Counted from the stretch's first letter, positions 6,531 to 15,074 are shown. The stretch is DNA of 19,923 nucleotides from SAT2750 sp964476375 (GCA_964476375.1 CAYYZW010000041.1:1-19923); one strand, 5' to 3'. Program-made: numbers and translations. Notes: generated by a model from the letters alone, not told the origin.

Positions 6531-6914
6531 ATGACATTGAAACTGCAGTTCGATCACATTGGTATCCCGGTGGAGGAACCCCAGGCGACGGAGTTCTGGG
6601 TTCCCCAGAGCGAGTGCTGGGTTACCAATCCCCGCACCCACCCCCAGCGGATCGAGTACCTGCGGTTCAAGACCATACCGGATCTTGAGGCAGGCAGCCC
6701 CCAGTGGAAACTCTGGAACATGCCACACGTTGCCTACCGCGTGAACGACCTGGAAGAAGCACTTGCTGGCGAGGAGTTGATCTACGGGCCGTTTGCACCA
6801 GGGGATTTCGCCACCGTGGCATTCATCTTCAAGCAGGACGTGGTGATCGAGTACCTCGAGTACTCCGACACCGAACACTGGTTTGACCAGCCCACTCCCT
6901 GGCAACCGGCTTGA
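6531..6914 (+). CDS. VOC family (glyoxalase/dioxygenase-like) protein
   Basis: A 127-residue single-module vicinal-oxygen-chelate protein. It opens with FDHIGIPVEEPQ, with His9 the usual first metal ligand; PHVAYRVNDLEEAL gives His66 and VVIEYLEY gives Glu107. This His/His/Glu set is what a VOC metal site needs. The reaction is not predictable, as the fold serves lyases, epimerases and dioxygenases. The ATG at 6531 has GAGGAA about eight bases upstream; a GTG at 6516 is the alternative. It lies just after a terminator-like hairpin and converges on the hypothetical gene at 6920 with only five bases between stop codons. Confidence 0.85.
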   Translation: MTLKLQFDHIGIPVEEPQATEFWVPQSECWVTNPRTHPQRIEYLRFKTIPDLEAGSPQWKLWNMPHVAYRVNDLEEALAGEELIYGPFAPGDFATVAFIFKQDVVIEYLEYSDTEHWFDQPTPWQPA

Positions 6915-6919
6915 CAGGG

Positions 6920-7501
6920 TCAGCCGCCGACCACGTCATCGCGCATCGCTACCAGTCGCTTGTGCCGTTTCAAACCGGCGATCCCCTTGCCGACGAAGAC
7001 CAGTCCCCAGAAAGCACCCATGCCAAAAATCTTGAAGCTGTCTTCATCTGCCCCTCCCGCGATCATCGCCGCCAGGATGCCCCCGCAGGCGACCAGACCC
7101 ACCCCACCCCATATCAACTGCTTAATGGCGACGTGACGGACCCTGTCAATATCCTTCAGGTCGGACGCTGCCACCACGGTATCCACGTACTGGCGAACTA
7201 CTTCAAGATCCGGCTTGGCAATTTTGAAGACCAGGTCCATCTCGTCGAGGGTCACACCAAGATTACTGTCCTTGCTGGCAAATCCCGGCACCGTCAGGCG
7301 CACCGCGGCATCCCCGGGCCCTTCTACGAGCACATGGTTTCCCTCCGCATTCCGGAGGCCGACCTGCTCGCTGGAAGGCTCCAAGTACCATTTCTCTTTC
7401 TTGAATGCCTTGCTCTGACAGGTCAATTCAATCCTGTAAACGTCCGCTTGCTCTTCCACGAACTTCTCCTCCAGGCCAGGCGCACCGAATCCCGGTTCCA
7501 T
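6920..7501 (-). CDS. Hypothetical protein with two C-terminal membrane segments
   Basis: A protein of up to 193 residues with no family I recognise. Its first 120 residues look like a soluble beta-rich domain (YRIELTCQSKAF, VGLRNAEGNHVLVEG). Two hydrophobic segments follow at about 127-149 and 155-177, separated by an acidic ADEDS loop, and a basic tail (KRHKR) suggests a cytoplasmic C-terminus. Start choice is uncertain: ATG at 7501 has AGAGGG only three bases upstream, while a GTG at 7459 has GGAGGAG six bases upstream and would give a 179-residue protein beginning at the hydrophilic EEQADVY stretch. It converges on the VOC gene and diverges from the large PSCyt1 protein gene. The plus-strand open frame over the same bases is a shadow. 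Confidence 0.65.
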   Translation of the reverse strand: MEPGFGAPGLEEKFVEEQADVYRIELTCQSKAFKKEKWYLEPSSEQVGLRNAEGNHVLVEGPGDAAVRLTVPGFASKDSNLGVTLDEMDLVFKIAKPDLEVVRQYVDTVVAASDLKDIDRVRHVAIKQLIWGGVGLVACGGILAAMIAGGADEDSFKIFGMGAFWGLVFVGKGIAGLKRHKRLVAMRDDVVGG

Positions 7502-7591
7502 GAACCCTCTTATGCCAGCAATGGGTGTACGAACCTATCTTAGTCGCAGGACACGCCACCGATAAACACCGATTCGAAAGTCACGCTGCGA

Positions 7592-7621
7592 TTGATCCTT
7601 TCCCATGTTATGCACCATAAT
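7592..7621 (+). promoter_or_regulatory. Possible sigma70-type promoter for the PSCyt1/DUF1553 gene
   Basis: TTGATC (7592-7597), an 18-base spacer and CATAAT (7616-7621) lie 50 bases before the GTG start at 7671, in the AT-richest part of the divergent intergenic region. Four of six and five of six bases match the TTGACA/TATAAT consensus. No experimental support; planctomycete promoters are not always close to this consensus. Confidence 0.4.
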
Positions 7622-7670
7622 AGAAGTCCTCGCTGCTCACGAACCCTCCCTTTTTTAACGGTCCAGTGTC

Positions 7671-10600
7671 GTGGCCAGAAACCCCTTCATGCTGATCCTG
7701 CTCGCCCTCCTGCCGGCCGGGATTGCGCTCGCGGATGACCCGACGGCGGAACAGCTGGCGTTCTTTGAAACACGAATTCGCCCATTGCTGGTGGAACGAT
7801 GTTACGAGTGTCACAGTGGTGATCCCGACGAGGTAGAAAACAAGTTCCAGATCGACTCCCGGGCCGGCATCCTCCGCGGCGGCATTCATGGCCCGGCCGC
7901 GATTGCCGGCATGCCGGAGAAAAGCCTGATGATCTTTTCGATCAACCACGCCGTGCAGATCGATATGCCACCCAAGTTCAAACTTCCTCAGCGCGAGATT
8001 GACGATCTCACCGCCTGGGTTCAGATGGGCCTGCCCTGGACCGACTCCGAGGTCACAGCAACCGTTCCCTCTCCAGGCGAGAACAATTCCGGAGTCATCA
8101 CCGAGGAGGATCGCCAGTTCTGGGCCTTCCTGCCTCCAGAGCAGCCCACCCTTCCACGCGTGCGCCAGCAGGACTGGATCTCTACCGCGGTCGACACCTT
8201 TGTCCTGGCCCGCCTGGAAACAGCCCGCATGCAGCCGTCCGGGAAGGCCAGCCGCCAGGTACTGGTCCGGCGGGCCACGTTCGACCTGACCGGCCTGCCC
8301 CCGACTCCTGCCGAGATCAACCGGTTCCTGGAGGACACCTCCCCGGACGCTTACGCCCGCCTGGTCGACCGCCTGCTGGCCTCCCCTGCCTACGGCGAAC
8401 GCTGGGCACGGCACTGGCTCGATGTGGCACGTTACGCCGACTCCAACGGGCTGGATGAAAACCTGGCCCATGGCAACGCCTTCCGTTACCGGGATTACGT
8501 GGTCGATTCGTTTAATCGCGACAAGACCTATGACCAGTTTGTGGCCGAACAGCTTGCCGGCGACCTGCTGCCTGAGGCGGAGACCACATCCTCGCTCTCA
8601 GAACGGATCACCGCCACCGGTTTCCTCTCGATCGGCGCCAAGATGCTGGCCGAGGATGACCCCCTGAAGATGCAGATGGACATCATCGATGAACAGGTCG
8701 ACACGCTGGGACGGGCCTTTATCGGACTCACGCTCGGCTGTGCCCGCTGCCATGACCATAAATTCGACCCGATTCCGACAGCCGACTACTACTCGCTCGC
8801 CGGAATTTTCAAGAGCACCACCACGATGGATAATTTCAACGTGGTCGCCAAGTGGCATGAACGCCCGGTCGCCTCCCCCGAACTGACTCGCCGGACCGAG
8901 AGGATCCAGGCCGAACTGGCCGGGCTCCAGGACCAGATCGCACAGGACCGCAGCGCCGCCGGCAAACAGGCACTTGACCGGGCACGGGGCCAGGTCGGCA
9001 CCTACCTGCTGGCAGCCCAACAACTCGAGCAGATGGACCAGCTGCTCCCTGCCAGCCGCACGCTCAGCAATGACCCTGAGAACCTCAAGAGGCTTAACCA
9101 CCAGGAAATCGAGGCCGAATCATTCCAGCGGGGCAACGTCGCCACGCTGACCGAGGGGATCGGCGAGGGGATCGGTGTCTTGGCCGGCAAGGAGGACACG
9201 CCGGGATTCGTGGAATACGACGTGGAAGTTCCCGCGACAGGCCTCTACCAGCTGGAGGTGCGCTATGCAGCGACCGAGCCTTCTCCCTGTCGACTAGTGA
9301 TCGATGGCGATACCCTGCGGGCCGCCGTGGCCGGGGGGGTGACCGAGCATCCTGCGGGAACAATTCACCAGTTCTGGGAGAACGTGGCGGTCAGTGTACT
9401 GGAAGCTGGTAAACACATCATCCGCATCGAGAGCAGCGGGAAATTCCCCCACCTCGACAAGCTCCGCCTGATCGAGCTGGCCGGATCCCTCGGTGCCACC
9501 GGCAAGGATGCCGCCACGGAAGACCTCGCCGCCGCGGCAGTCGAACTGGTAGATGCCGTGACGGTGGAAGCAGAAACATTCCAGCGAGGAAACGTCAGCC
9601 GCCTGGCAGACGGTTACGGGGCAGGGATCGGTGTTGTCGCCGGCCCCGGGGGGACCAACACGCTCGAGTATGACATCACCGCCCCGCGGACCGGCACCTA
9701 TCACCTCGTGGTTCGCTATGCCGCTGAACAATCCCGACCAACCCGCCTGTCCATTGGGGACCAGGTGATCCACCCCGCCGGACTGGCAGGCACGACCGGC
9801 AGCTGGTACCCGGACACCCAGAAATGGGAATACCAGGGGTCCTTTCATCTGGCCGACAGGTCGTTCACGCTCACACTTCAGCGCGAGGGACCGATATCTC
9901 ACCTGGACCGGATTCTCCTGCTGCCGGGCTTTACCCAAGGACGTGACGATATCTCACCCGACCCGGAACTGCTTGGCCGCTGGCGCGGCGCGCTGCATAA
10001 AGCCGAAGGCCAGGACAAGTCGGTCCTCTTCACCTGGAGACGAGCAGTGGCAGGCGACTTTCCACTTCAATTGACAGAACAATCGTCCGCGGCGGAGAAA
10101 CTCCTTCTTGCAAGTGGACCGGTCCATTCCCTTCCGGAACTGGCCGACCGTTACCAGCAGGTCTTCCAGCTGGCCCAGCGGCAGTGGGAGGCCCTTCAGC
10201 AGGAACAGGAAAGTGCGACGACGCTGACCGACCCGGCACTGGAATCTTACCGCCAGCTTCTTTATGGCGACGAGGGGCCCCTGGGCGGCGTGGACCTGGC
10301 CACGCTTGCCCTGGACGACACCTCCGCAGCGGCCAGCAAGGAACTGGAACAGACGGCCACGCAACTCGAGTCCTCGATCCCCGACCTTCCCGCCGTGATG
10401 GCCGTGGCCGAGGGGACGCCCGAGGACCTGCAGATCCACCTGCGGGGAAACCACATCACGCTTGGAGAAAAGGTTCCCCGCCAGTTCCCCCAGGTCCTCT
10501 CCTCCCTCGCCCAGGTGCCGGTCGATGACACGCAGAGCGGTCGACTGCAGCTGGCCCGCTGGCTCACTTCCGGCGACCACCCCCTGACGGCCCGGGTGAT

Positions 10601-11417
10601 CGCCAACCGCGTCTGGCAGTGGCACTTTGGCCAGGCGCTGGTTCGCTCCCCGGACAATTTCGGCCGCCTGGGTCAGCGCCCCACGCACCCGGCGCTACTC
10701 GATTACCTGGCAACCAGGCTTCAACAGGATGACTGGTCGCTCAAGTCGCTGCACCGGCTGATCATGCTCTCCTCCACCTACCAGATGAGTAGCGCCTGGA
10801 ACGAGGACTATGCGGAATCGGACCCAGAGAACAAGCTGCTCTGGCGGATGAATCGCCGCCGGCTGGAAGCGGAAGAAATCCGTGACTCGCTGCTGGCCGT
10901 GGGAGACAACCTGGACCGAAGCATGGGAGGAAGCCTGCTCCCCGTCAAGAACAGGGCCTACGTCACGAGCACCACAAATATCGATATCCGGGTCTATGAC
11001 AGTCGGCGACGATCGCTCTACCTGCCGGTGGTTCGCAGTGCGCTCTACTCCGTTTTCCAGGTCTTTGACTTTGCCGAGCCGAGCGTCCCCAATGGACAGC
11101 GCCAGGTGACCAACATCGCCTCGCAGGCACTCTTTATCATGAACAGCACCATCGTGATGGAACAGTCCCAGGCCCTGGCCAACCAGCTCCTTTCGATGGA
11201 AGGGGCTGACAACCCGGAGCGGATCGAGTGGCTTTACCGGAAAGTCCTGGGGAGGCCTGCAGGGTCGGAGGAACTGGAAGATTGCCTGGCGCACCTGGAA
11301 AAGTACGCAGCGGCCCTGGAAGAAAACGGTATAACAGGAGACGAGCAGAAGGGACACAGCTGGCAGAGCCTCTGCCGGGCACTGCTGGCTTCCAATGAGT
11401 TTATTTACCTCGACTAG
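7671..11417 (+). CDS. PSCyt1-DUF1549-(CBM-like)x2-DUF1553 planctomycete cytochrome-type protein
   Basis: A 1248-residue exported protein of the planctomycete PSCyt1/PSD1 group. A signal peptide (1-21) is followed by a planctomycete-type cytochrome c domain with heme motif CYECH (44-48). DUF1549 spans about 155-385 and holds a second CxxCH, CARCH (357-361). After a coiled, Gln/Leu-rich linker come two related carbohydrate-binding-like beta domains (about 481-602 and 633-754), another helical linker, and DUF1553 at about 955-1245 (ARWLTSGDHPLTARVIANRVWQ). These proteins are widespread in planctomycetes, often paired with DUF1501 proteins and linked to extracellular polysaccharide use, but their reaction is unknown. 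The GTG at 7671 gives a better basic n-region than ATG 7689; no ribosome site is evident. The DUF1501 gene starts 14 bases after its stop. Confidence 0.93.
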   Translation: MARNPFMLILLALLPAGIALADDPTAEQLAFFETRIRPLLVERCYECHSGDPDEVENKFQIDSRAGILRGGIHGPAAIAGMPEKSLMIFSINHAVQIDMPPKFKLPQREIDDLTAWVQMGLPWTDSEVTATVPSPGENNSGVITEEDRQFWAFLPPEQPTLPRVRQQDWISTAVDTFVLARLETARMQPSGKASRQVLVRRATFDLTGLPPTPAEINRFLEDTSPDAYARLVDRLLASPAYGERWARHWLDVARYADSNGLDENLAHGNAFRYRDYVVDSFNRDKTYDQFVAEQLAGDLLPEAETTSSLSERITATGFLSIGAKMLAEDDPLKMQMDIIDEQVDTLGRAFIGLTLGCARCHDHKFDPIPTADYYSLAGIFKSTTTMDNFNVVAKWHERPVASPELTRRTERIQAELAGLQDQIAQDRSAAGKQALDRARGQVGTYLLAAQQLEQMDQLLPASRTLSNDPENLKRLNHQEIEAESFQRGNVATLTEGIGEGIGVLAGKEDTPGFVEYDVEVPATGLYQLEVRYAATEPSPCRLVIDGDTLRAAVAGGVTEHPAGTIHQFWENVAVSVLEAGKHIIRIESSGKFPHLDKLRLIELAGSLGATGKDAATEDLAAAAVELVDAVTVEAETFQRGNVSRLADGYGAGIGVVAGPGGTNTLEYDITAPRTGTYHLVVRYAAEQSRPTRLSIGDQVIHPAGLAGTTGSWYPDTQKWEYQGSFHLADRSFTLTLQREGPISHLDRILLLPGFTQGRDDISPDPELLGRWRGALHKAEGQDKSVLFTWRRAVAGDFPLQLTEQSSAAEKLLLASGPVHSLPELADRYQQVFQLAQRQWEALQQEQESATTLTDPALESYRQLLYGDEGPLGGVDLATLALDDTSAAASKELEQTATQLESSIPDLPAVMAVAEGTPEDLQIHLRGNHITLGEKVPRQFPQVLSSLAQVPVDDTQSGRLQLARWLTSGDHPLTARVIANRVWQWHFGQALVRSPDNFGRLGQRPTHPALLDYLATRLQQDDWSLKSLHRLIMLSSTYQMSSAWNEDYAESDPENKLLWRMNRRRLEAEEIRDSLLAVGDNLDRSMGGSLLPVKNRAYVTSTTNIDIRVYDSRRRSLYLPVVRSALYSVFQVFDFAEPSVPNGQRQVTNIASQALFIMNSTIVMEQSQALANQLLSMEGADNPERIEWLYRKVLGRPAGSEELEDCLAHLEKYAAALEENGITGDEQKGHSWQSLCRALLASNEFIYLD
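9111..9932 (+). repeat. Duplicated CBM-like domain inside the PSCyt1/DUF1553 protein
   Basis: Residues about 481-602 and 633-754 of the large protein align by eye at an offset of 152 residues. Both open with EAExFQRGNV, continue with a GIGVxAG turn, an EYDxxxPxTGxYxLxVRYAA strand pair and a second Arg-Leu strand, and end with an HLD[KR] motif. The layout suggests a CBM6/CBM35-type beta-sandwich with a ligand-binding face. The repeat is at protein level and diverged at DNA level, so it is an old duplication. Confidence 0.75.
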
Positions 11418-11431
11418 CCGATAAAGAAAAC

Positions 11432-12844
11432 ATGAACACATCCTGCCACCAGTTCACCCCGGTCCTCACGCGGCGCGACATGCTGCGCGTCAGCTCCGCC
11501 GGATTCGGTTCGCTGGCACTTGCCTCGCTGCTGGCAGATGAGGCCCAGGCTGCCGGCCCGCTGTCTCCCCGCACGCCCCATTTCCCGGCACGGGCCAAGC
11601 GGGTCATTTTCCTGTTCATGCATGGCGGCCCCTCCCAGGTCGACACCTTTGATTACAAGCCGCTGCTGGAACGGGACCACGGCAAGCCGCTGCCGTTCTC
11701 CAAGCCCCGTGTCTTCTCGGCCAAGACCGGCAACCTGCTCAAGTCCCCCTTCGCGTTCAAGCAGCACGGGGACTCGGGTACCTGGATGAGTGACATCTTC
11801 CCGCACCTGGCCGGCTGCGCGGATGACCTCTGCATGATCAACTCCATGCACGGCTCCAACTCGCGTCACGGCGGGGCACTGCTGGAACTGCATACCGGCA
11901 GCGATACTTTCGTCCGTCCCAGCATGGGATCCTGGATCACCTACGGGCTCGGATCGGAGAACCAGAACCTGCCGGGCTACGTGACGATGTGCCCGACGCT
12001 CACCCACGGGGGCGTGAACGCCTACAGCAGTGCCTTCCTGCCAGCCGTCTACCACGGTACACCGCTGGGTAACGCCAGTATCCCTGCCGACCAGATCAAC
12101 ATCCCCTTTATCAAGAACGCGGCTGGAACGCCGCGCAGCCTGCAGCGCCTGGAACTGGACCTGACCCGCGCAATTAATGAGAAGGGGCTGGCCCGGCGAG
12201 GGCGGGATAATGCCCTGGAAACCCGAATCAACTCGTTTGAACTCGCCTACCGGATGCAGGTTGCCGCGCCGGAACTGCAGGACGTCTCGGACGAAACGGA
12301 AGCGACGCAAAAGATGTACGGGCTGGATAACGACAAGACCAAGAACTTTGGCCGCCAGTGCCTGATGGCCCGCCGCTTTGCCGAGCGGGGAGTCCGCTTC
12401 GTGCAGGCCACGCACAGCTACAAGTGGGACCAGCACGGCAACCTCAAGGCCGGGCATACCAGTAACGCGATGGAAGTGGACCAGCCGATTGCCGCACTGC
12501 TGAAGGACCTCAAGCAGCGCGACATGCTCAAGGACACGCTGGTCCTCTGGGGCGGCGAGTTTGGCCGTACGCCGGTGGCGCAGGGCGGGGACGGCCGGGA
12601 CCACAATCCCCAGGGCTATACGATGTGGATGGCCGGCGGCGGGGTGAAACCAGGGATCACCTACGGGGCCACGGACGATTACGGTTACTACGCGGTCGAG
12701 AACAAGGTGCACCTGCACGACCTGCATGCCACGATCCTGCACCTGTTGGGCCTGGACCACGACAAGCTGACCTATCGCTACGCGGGCCGTGACTTCCGCC
12801 TGACTGATATCTACGGGAGCGTGATCACGCCGATCATCGCCTGA
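11432..12844 (+). CDS. DUF1501 domain-containing protein, Tat-exported
   Basis: A 470-residue protein of the DUF1501 family (sulfatase/alkaline-phosphatase-like fold). The N-terminus has a twin-arginine leader, LTRRDMLRVSSAGFGSLAL (12-30), so it should be exported folded. Family hallmarks follow: FMHGGPSQVDTFDYKP near residue 62, SRHGGALLELHTG in the middle, LWGGEFGRTP, and GRDHNPQGYTMWMAGGG near the C-terminus, whose His and Asp residues are typical metal ligands of the fold. It starts 14 bases after the PSCyt1/DUF1553 gene, the usual planctomycete arrangement, and the two are probably one operon. The catalytic role is unknown. It is not closely similar to the second DUF1501 protein at 15105. 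Confidence 0.95.
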   Translation: MNTSCHQFTPVLTRRDMLRVSSAGFGSLALASLLADEAQAAGPLSPRTPHFPARAKRVIFLFMHGGPSQVDTFDYKPLLERDHGKPLPFSKPRVFSAKTGNLLKSPFAFKQHGDSGTWMSDIFPHLAGCADDLCMINSMHGSNSRHGGALLELHTGSDTFVRPSMGSWITYGLGSENQNLPGYVTMCPTLTHGGVNAYSSAFLPAVYHGTPLGNASIPADQINIPFIKNAAGTPRSLQRLELDLTRAINEKGLARRGRDNALETRINSFELAYRMQVAAPELQDVSDETEATQKMYGLDNDKTKNFGRQCLMARRFAERGVRFVQATHSYKWDQHGNLKAGHTSNAMEVDQPIAALLKDLKQRDMLKDTLVLWGGEFGRTPVAQGGDGRDHNPQGYTMWMAGGGVKPGITYGATDDYGYYAVENKVHLHDLHATILHLLGLDHDKLTYRYAGRDFRLTDIYGSVITPIIA

Positions 12845-12895
12845 GAGGCGGCTCCCCCCGCGCCCAGGCGACGACTCGTCGCCGAGGCGACTCAG
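12841..12895. terminator. Possible bidirectional terminator between convergent genes
   Basis: The 47-base gap between the DUF1501 stop and the minus-strand gene stop contains a perfect hairpin GGCGACG/CGTCGCC (12867-12873 and 12877-12883, loop ACT). An outer pair CTGAG/CTCAG (12841-12845 and 12891-12895) includes the stop codons of both genes. There is no T-tract on either strand, so intrinsic termination is uncertain. Confidence 0.35.
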
Positions 12896-13545
12896 CCCTC
12901 TTCTTCATCAAGCGGTTCTTCTTCCTCCATGATCGCTCCTTCCTCCCCGGACGATTCTTCCGGGGAGGGTGCCGCAGACTCTGCAGTGCGGGCGGAGAAC
13001 ATCCGGTACTGACCGTAGCCCACGATCCCCATGACAAGCACAATCAAGGCAATCATCGAGTAATGGGGCCCCTCCTCGGAAAACACCAGCAGCGGCGCCA
13101 GCAGCACGGTCAGAACCATGGACGAGACGGCCGCTGTGACGGGCCCCTGTTTTTCACTCCACCAGCCGTGAAGGAAAGCGACGATACTCACACCTACAAC
13201 AGAGAGCAGGACCAGCAGCGTGTTCTCTTTCATGGATGCCGGGTAGAACAACCAGCCGCATAACAGGAAAACAACCAGTTCGCCCAGGAAAGTCCGCAGC
13301 GGCCTCTGCTGGTGTGGCCTGAAAGTCCCCGAGGTGATCCTCTCCATACGTGTTCTATGCCCGCGAACGAGCTGGGGCCAGAAAATCGCCGACAGTATCA
13401 TCCCCAGGCCGACACCCATTACGGCGAAAAACTGGACAAGGGTTTGGTCCTCGTCCTCGCGGCCGACCAGGGCAAACAGGACCAGGAAACCCAGCCCGAT
13501 ACAACCAAATGCGATCCGGTAACCCTTCCGCATGGACATGTCCAT
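12892..13545 (-). CDS. Hypothetical six-TM membrane protein with acidic C-terminal tail
   Basis: A 217-residue integral membrane protein I do not recognise. Six hydrophobic segments are visible at about 9-27, 38-57, 84-101, 109-127, 136-155 and 162-180, arranged as three closely spaced pairs, with a basic loop after the second (RGHRTRMER, 61-69). The last 35 residues are soluble and strongly acidic, with runs such as EEEEPLDEEEG at the very end. The ATG at 13545 is chosen because AAGGAG lies seven bases upstream; the frame is open about 34 codons further but that part is not membrane-like. It is monocistronic, converging on the DUF1501 gene and divergent from the PQQ-repeat gene. No function can be assigned. 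Confidence 0.75.
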   Translation of the reverse strand: MDMSMRKGYRIAFGCIGLGFLVLFALVGREDEDQTLVQFFAVMGVGLGMILSAIFWPQLVRGHRTRMERITSGTFRPHQQRPLRTFLGELVVFLLCGWLFYPASMKENTLLVLLSVVGVSIVAFLHGWWSEKQGPVTAAVSSMVLTVLLAPLLVFSEEGPHYSMIALIVLVMGIVGYGQYRMFSARTAESAAPSPEESSGEEGAIMEEEEPLDEEEG

Positions 13546-13761
13546 CCTGCAACTCCTTTTGGGGAAGTTCCTGAAACTCTCCTCTACACTGGGATTGCTA
13601 TTTTCTTCCCGAACCGGACAGGAAAAACAACGACGCCAAAAAAACACTTCTCTTCCCCCATTGCGGGGGGATCACGGAGAACGAATTGTTACAGAAACCT
13701 CCCTCGGTCGTCTAGAATAATCTCGTTCGAGTTTTCCGCCGGTTACCAGCAAGGATTCATC

Positions 13762-15027
13762 ATGGCCCGATCAACCCTCTCCATCCTTTTTGCACTGCTC
13801 TTGACCGTCACGCTCCTCGCTGCCGAGCGTGTACCCGAACGGCACTGGCCTCGCTGGCGGGGTCCGACCGATTCGGGAGCCACCACCGACGGCCAGTATC
13901 CGGCCCGTTTCAGTGACAGTGAGAATGTTCTCTGGAAAGTGCCCCTGCCGGGCATTGGCACCTCCACTCCCACCGTCTGGGGTGACCAGGTGATCCTCAC
14001 CTGTCCGGCCGATGGCCAGGACTCGGTCCTTTGCTATGACTGGTCGGGCAAGAAGCTCTGGCAGACAGCCGTTGGCAAGGAACTGGCAGGCAAGCACCGC
14101 AACGGTTCGGGCAGCAACCCCTCGGCGGTGACGGACGGTTCACAGATTTACAGCTACTTCAAGAGCGGCACGCTGGCCGCCCTGGGCATGGATGGCACGC
14201 TGCGGTGGTCGCTGAACCTGCAGGAGAAGTACGGCAACAACAAGCTTTACTGGGACCTGGGTACCTCGCCGGTGATCTCCGGGAAGCACGTGATCGTGGC
14301 CGCCATGCATGGCGGGGATTCCTATGTCGTGGCCCTGGACAAGCTCAATGGCCGCGTGGCCTGGAAGATTGACCGCAACTACGAGACCCCGGTGGAGGGG
14401 GACCACAGCTACGCCACGCCCGTGCTACTCCGCGAGGGCAAGCGAGAGACCCTGCTCATCTGGGGTGCCGAGCACCTGACTGCCTACAACGCTGCCGATG
14501 GCAACCTGCTCTGGTTCTGCGGCGGATTTAACCCCGACGCGCGGGGCAACTGGGTGGCGGTCGCCTCCTTCGTGGTCGCCGGGGAGATGGTGGTCGTCCC
14601 CTACGGCCGCGGGGCGCGACTGGCGGGCATCCAGCTCGGCGGCACGGGCGATGTGAGTGCCACGCACAGGGCCTGGACACTGGAGAACAAGGGATCGTTC
14701 GTTCCCACACCGGCCACCGACGGAACGAATGTCTACGTCCTGCGGGACAGCGGGCAGGTCCTCTGCATCGATGCGGCCAGCGGGGAGACGCGCTGGGAGG
14801 GACGGTTTCCCACGCATCGGTCCAAGTACTATGCTTCCCCGGTCCTTGCCGACGGTAAACTCTATGCCCCCCGTGAGGATGGCGTCCTGCTGGTAGCCAG
14901 CATCGAGGACGGATTCACCCTGCTCTCGGAAAACAACATGCAGCAGCGGCTGATCGCCTCGCCGGTTCCCGTTGGTAACCGCCTGCTGGTGCGTGGTGAA
15001 AAACACCTGTTTTGCATAGGTGAATAA
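13762..15027 (+). CDS. PQQ-binding-like beta-propeller repeat protein (BamB-like), exported
   Basis: A 421-residue protein. Residues 1-20 form a Sec signal peptide (MARSTLSILFALLLTVTLLA) followed by WPRWRGPTDSG, the usual opening of planctomycete PQQ-repeat proteins. The rest consists of beta-propeller blades with recurrent features: GTSTPTVWGDQVILTC, VLCYDWSGKKLWQT, SYVVALDKLNGRVAWKI, LCIDAASGETRWEG. Each blade ends in a Gly-x-x-x-Trp turn as in quinoprotein dehydrogenases and BamB. The residues needed for PQQ-dependent catalysis are not evident, so it is more likely a scaffold or binding protein than a dehydrogenase. The ATG at 13762 has AAGGA about eight bases before it. The second DUF1501 gene follows after 77 bases, probably with its own promoter. 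Confidence 0.9.
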   Translation: MARSTLSILFALLLTVTLLAAERVPERHWPRWRGPTDSGATTDGQYPARFSDSENVLWKVPLPGIGTSTPTVWGDQVILTCPADGQDSVLCYDWSGKKLWQTAVGKELAGKHRNGSGSNPSAVTDGSQIYSYFKSGTLAALGMDGTLRWSLNLQEKYGNNKLYWDLGTSPVISGKHVIVAAMHGGDSYVVALDKLNGRVAWKIDRNYETPVEGDHSYATPVLLREGKRETLLIWGAEHLTAYNAADGNLLWFCGGFNPDARGNWVAVASFVVAGEMVVVPYGRGARLAGIQLGGTGDVSATHRAWTLENKGSFVPTPATDGTNVYVLRDSGQVLCIDAASGETRWEGRFPTHRSKYYASPVLADGKLYAPREDGVLLVASIEDGFTLLSENNMQQRLIASPVPVGNRLLVRGEKHLFCIGE

Positions 15028-15045
15028 CCGGCGAGCAAGTACACG

Positions 15046-15074
15046 TTGATCGATGGCCACCGGTTGCCGATAAT
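15046..15074 (+). promoter_or_regulatory. Possible sigma70-type promoter for the second DUF1501 gene
   Basis: TTGATC (15046-15051), exactly 17 bases of spacer, then GATAAT (15069-15074), 30 bases before the ATG at 15105. The spacing is optimal and five of six -10 bases match. The -35 hexamer is identical to the one proposed upstream of the PSCyt1/DUF1553 gene. Confidence 0.45.

Noticed and set aside
6911..7543. 210-codon plus-strand open frame opposite the two-TM protein
   Set aside because: The minus-strand reading gives a coherent soluble domain plus two membrane helices and a ribosome site; the plus-strand translation is His/Pro/Arg-rich without structure.
11414..12760. 448-codon open frame on the minus strand
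   Set aside because: Antisense to the first DUF1501 gene, with no recognisable family features; a composition artefact of high GC3.
13686..13718. TTGTTA ... TAGAAT as a promoter for the PQQ-repeat gene
   Set aside because: The spacer is 21 bases, too long for a sigma70-type promoter; the TAGAAT box alone is not enough.
13312..13761. 150-codon upstream extension of the PQQ-repeat frame
   Set aside because: It is antisense to the six-TM gene, and a clear signal peptide with a ribosome site begins at 13762.
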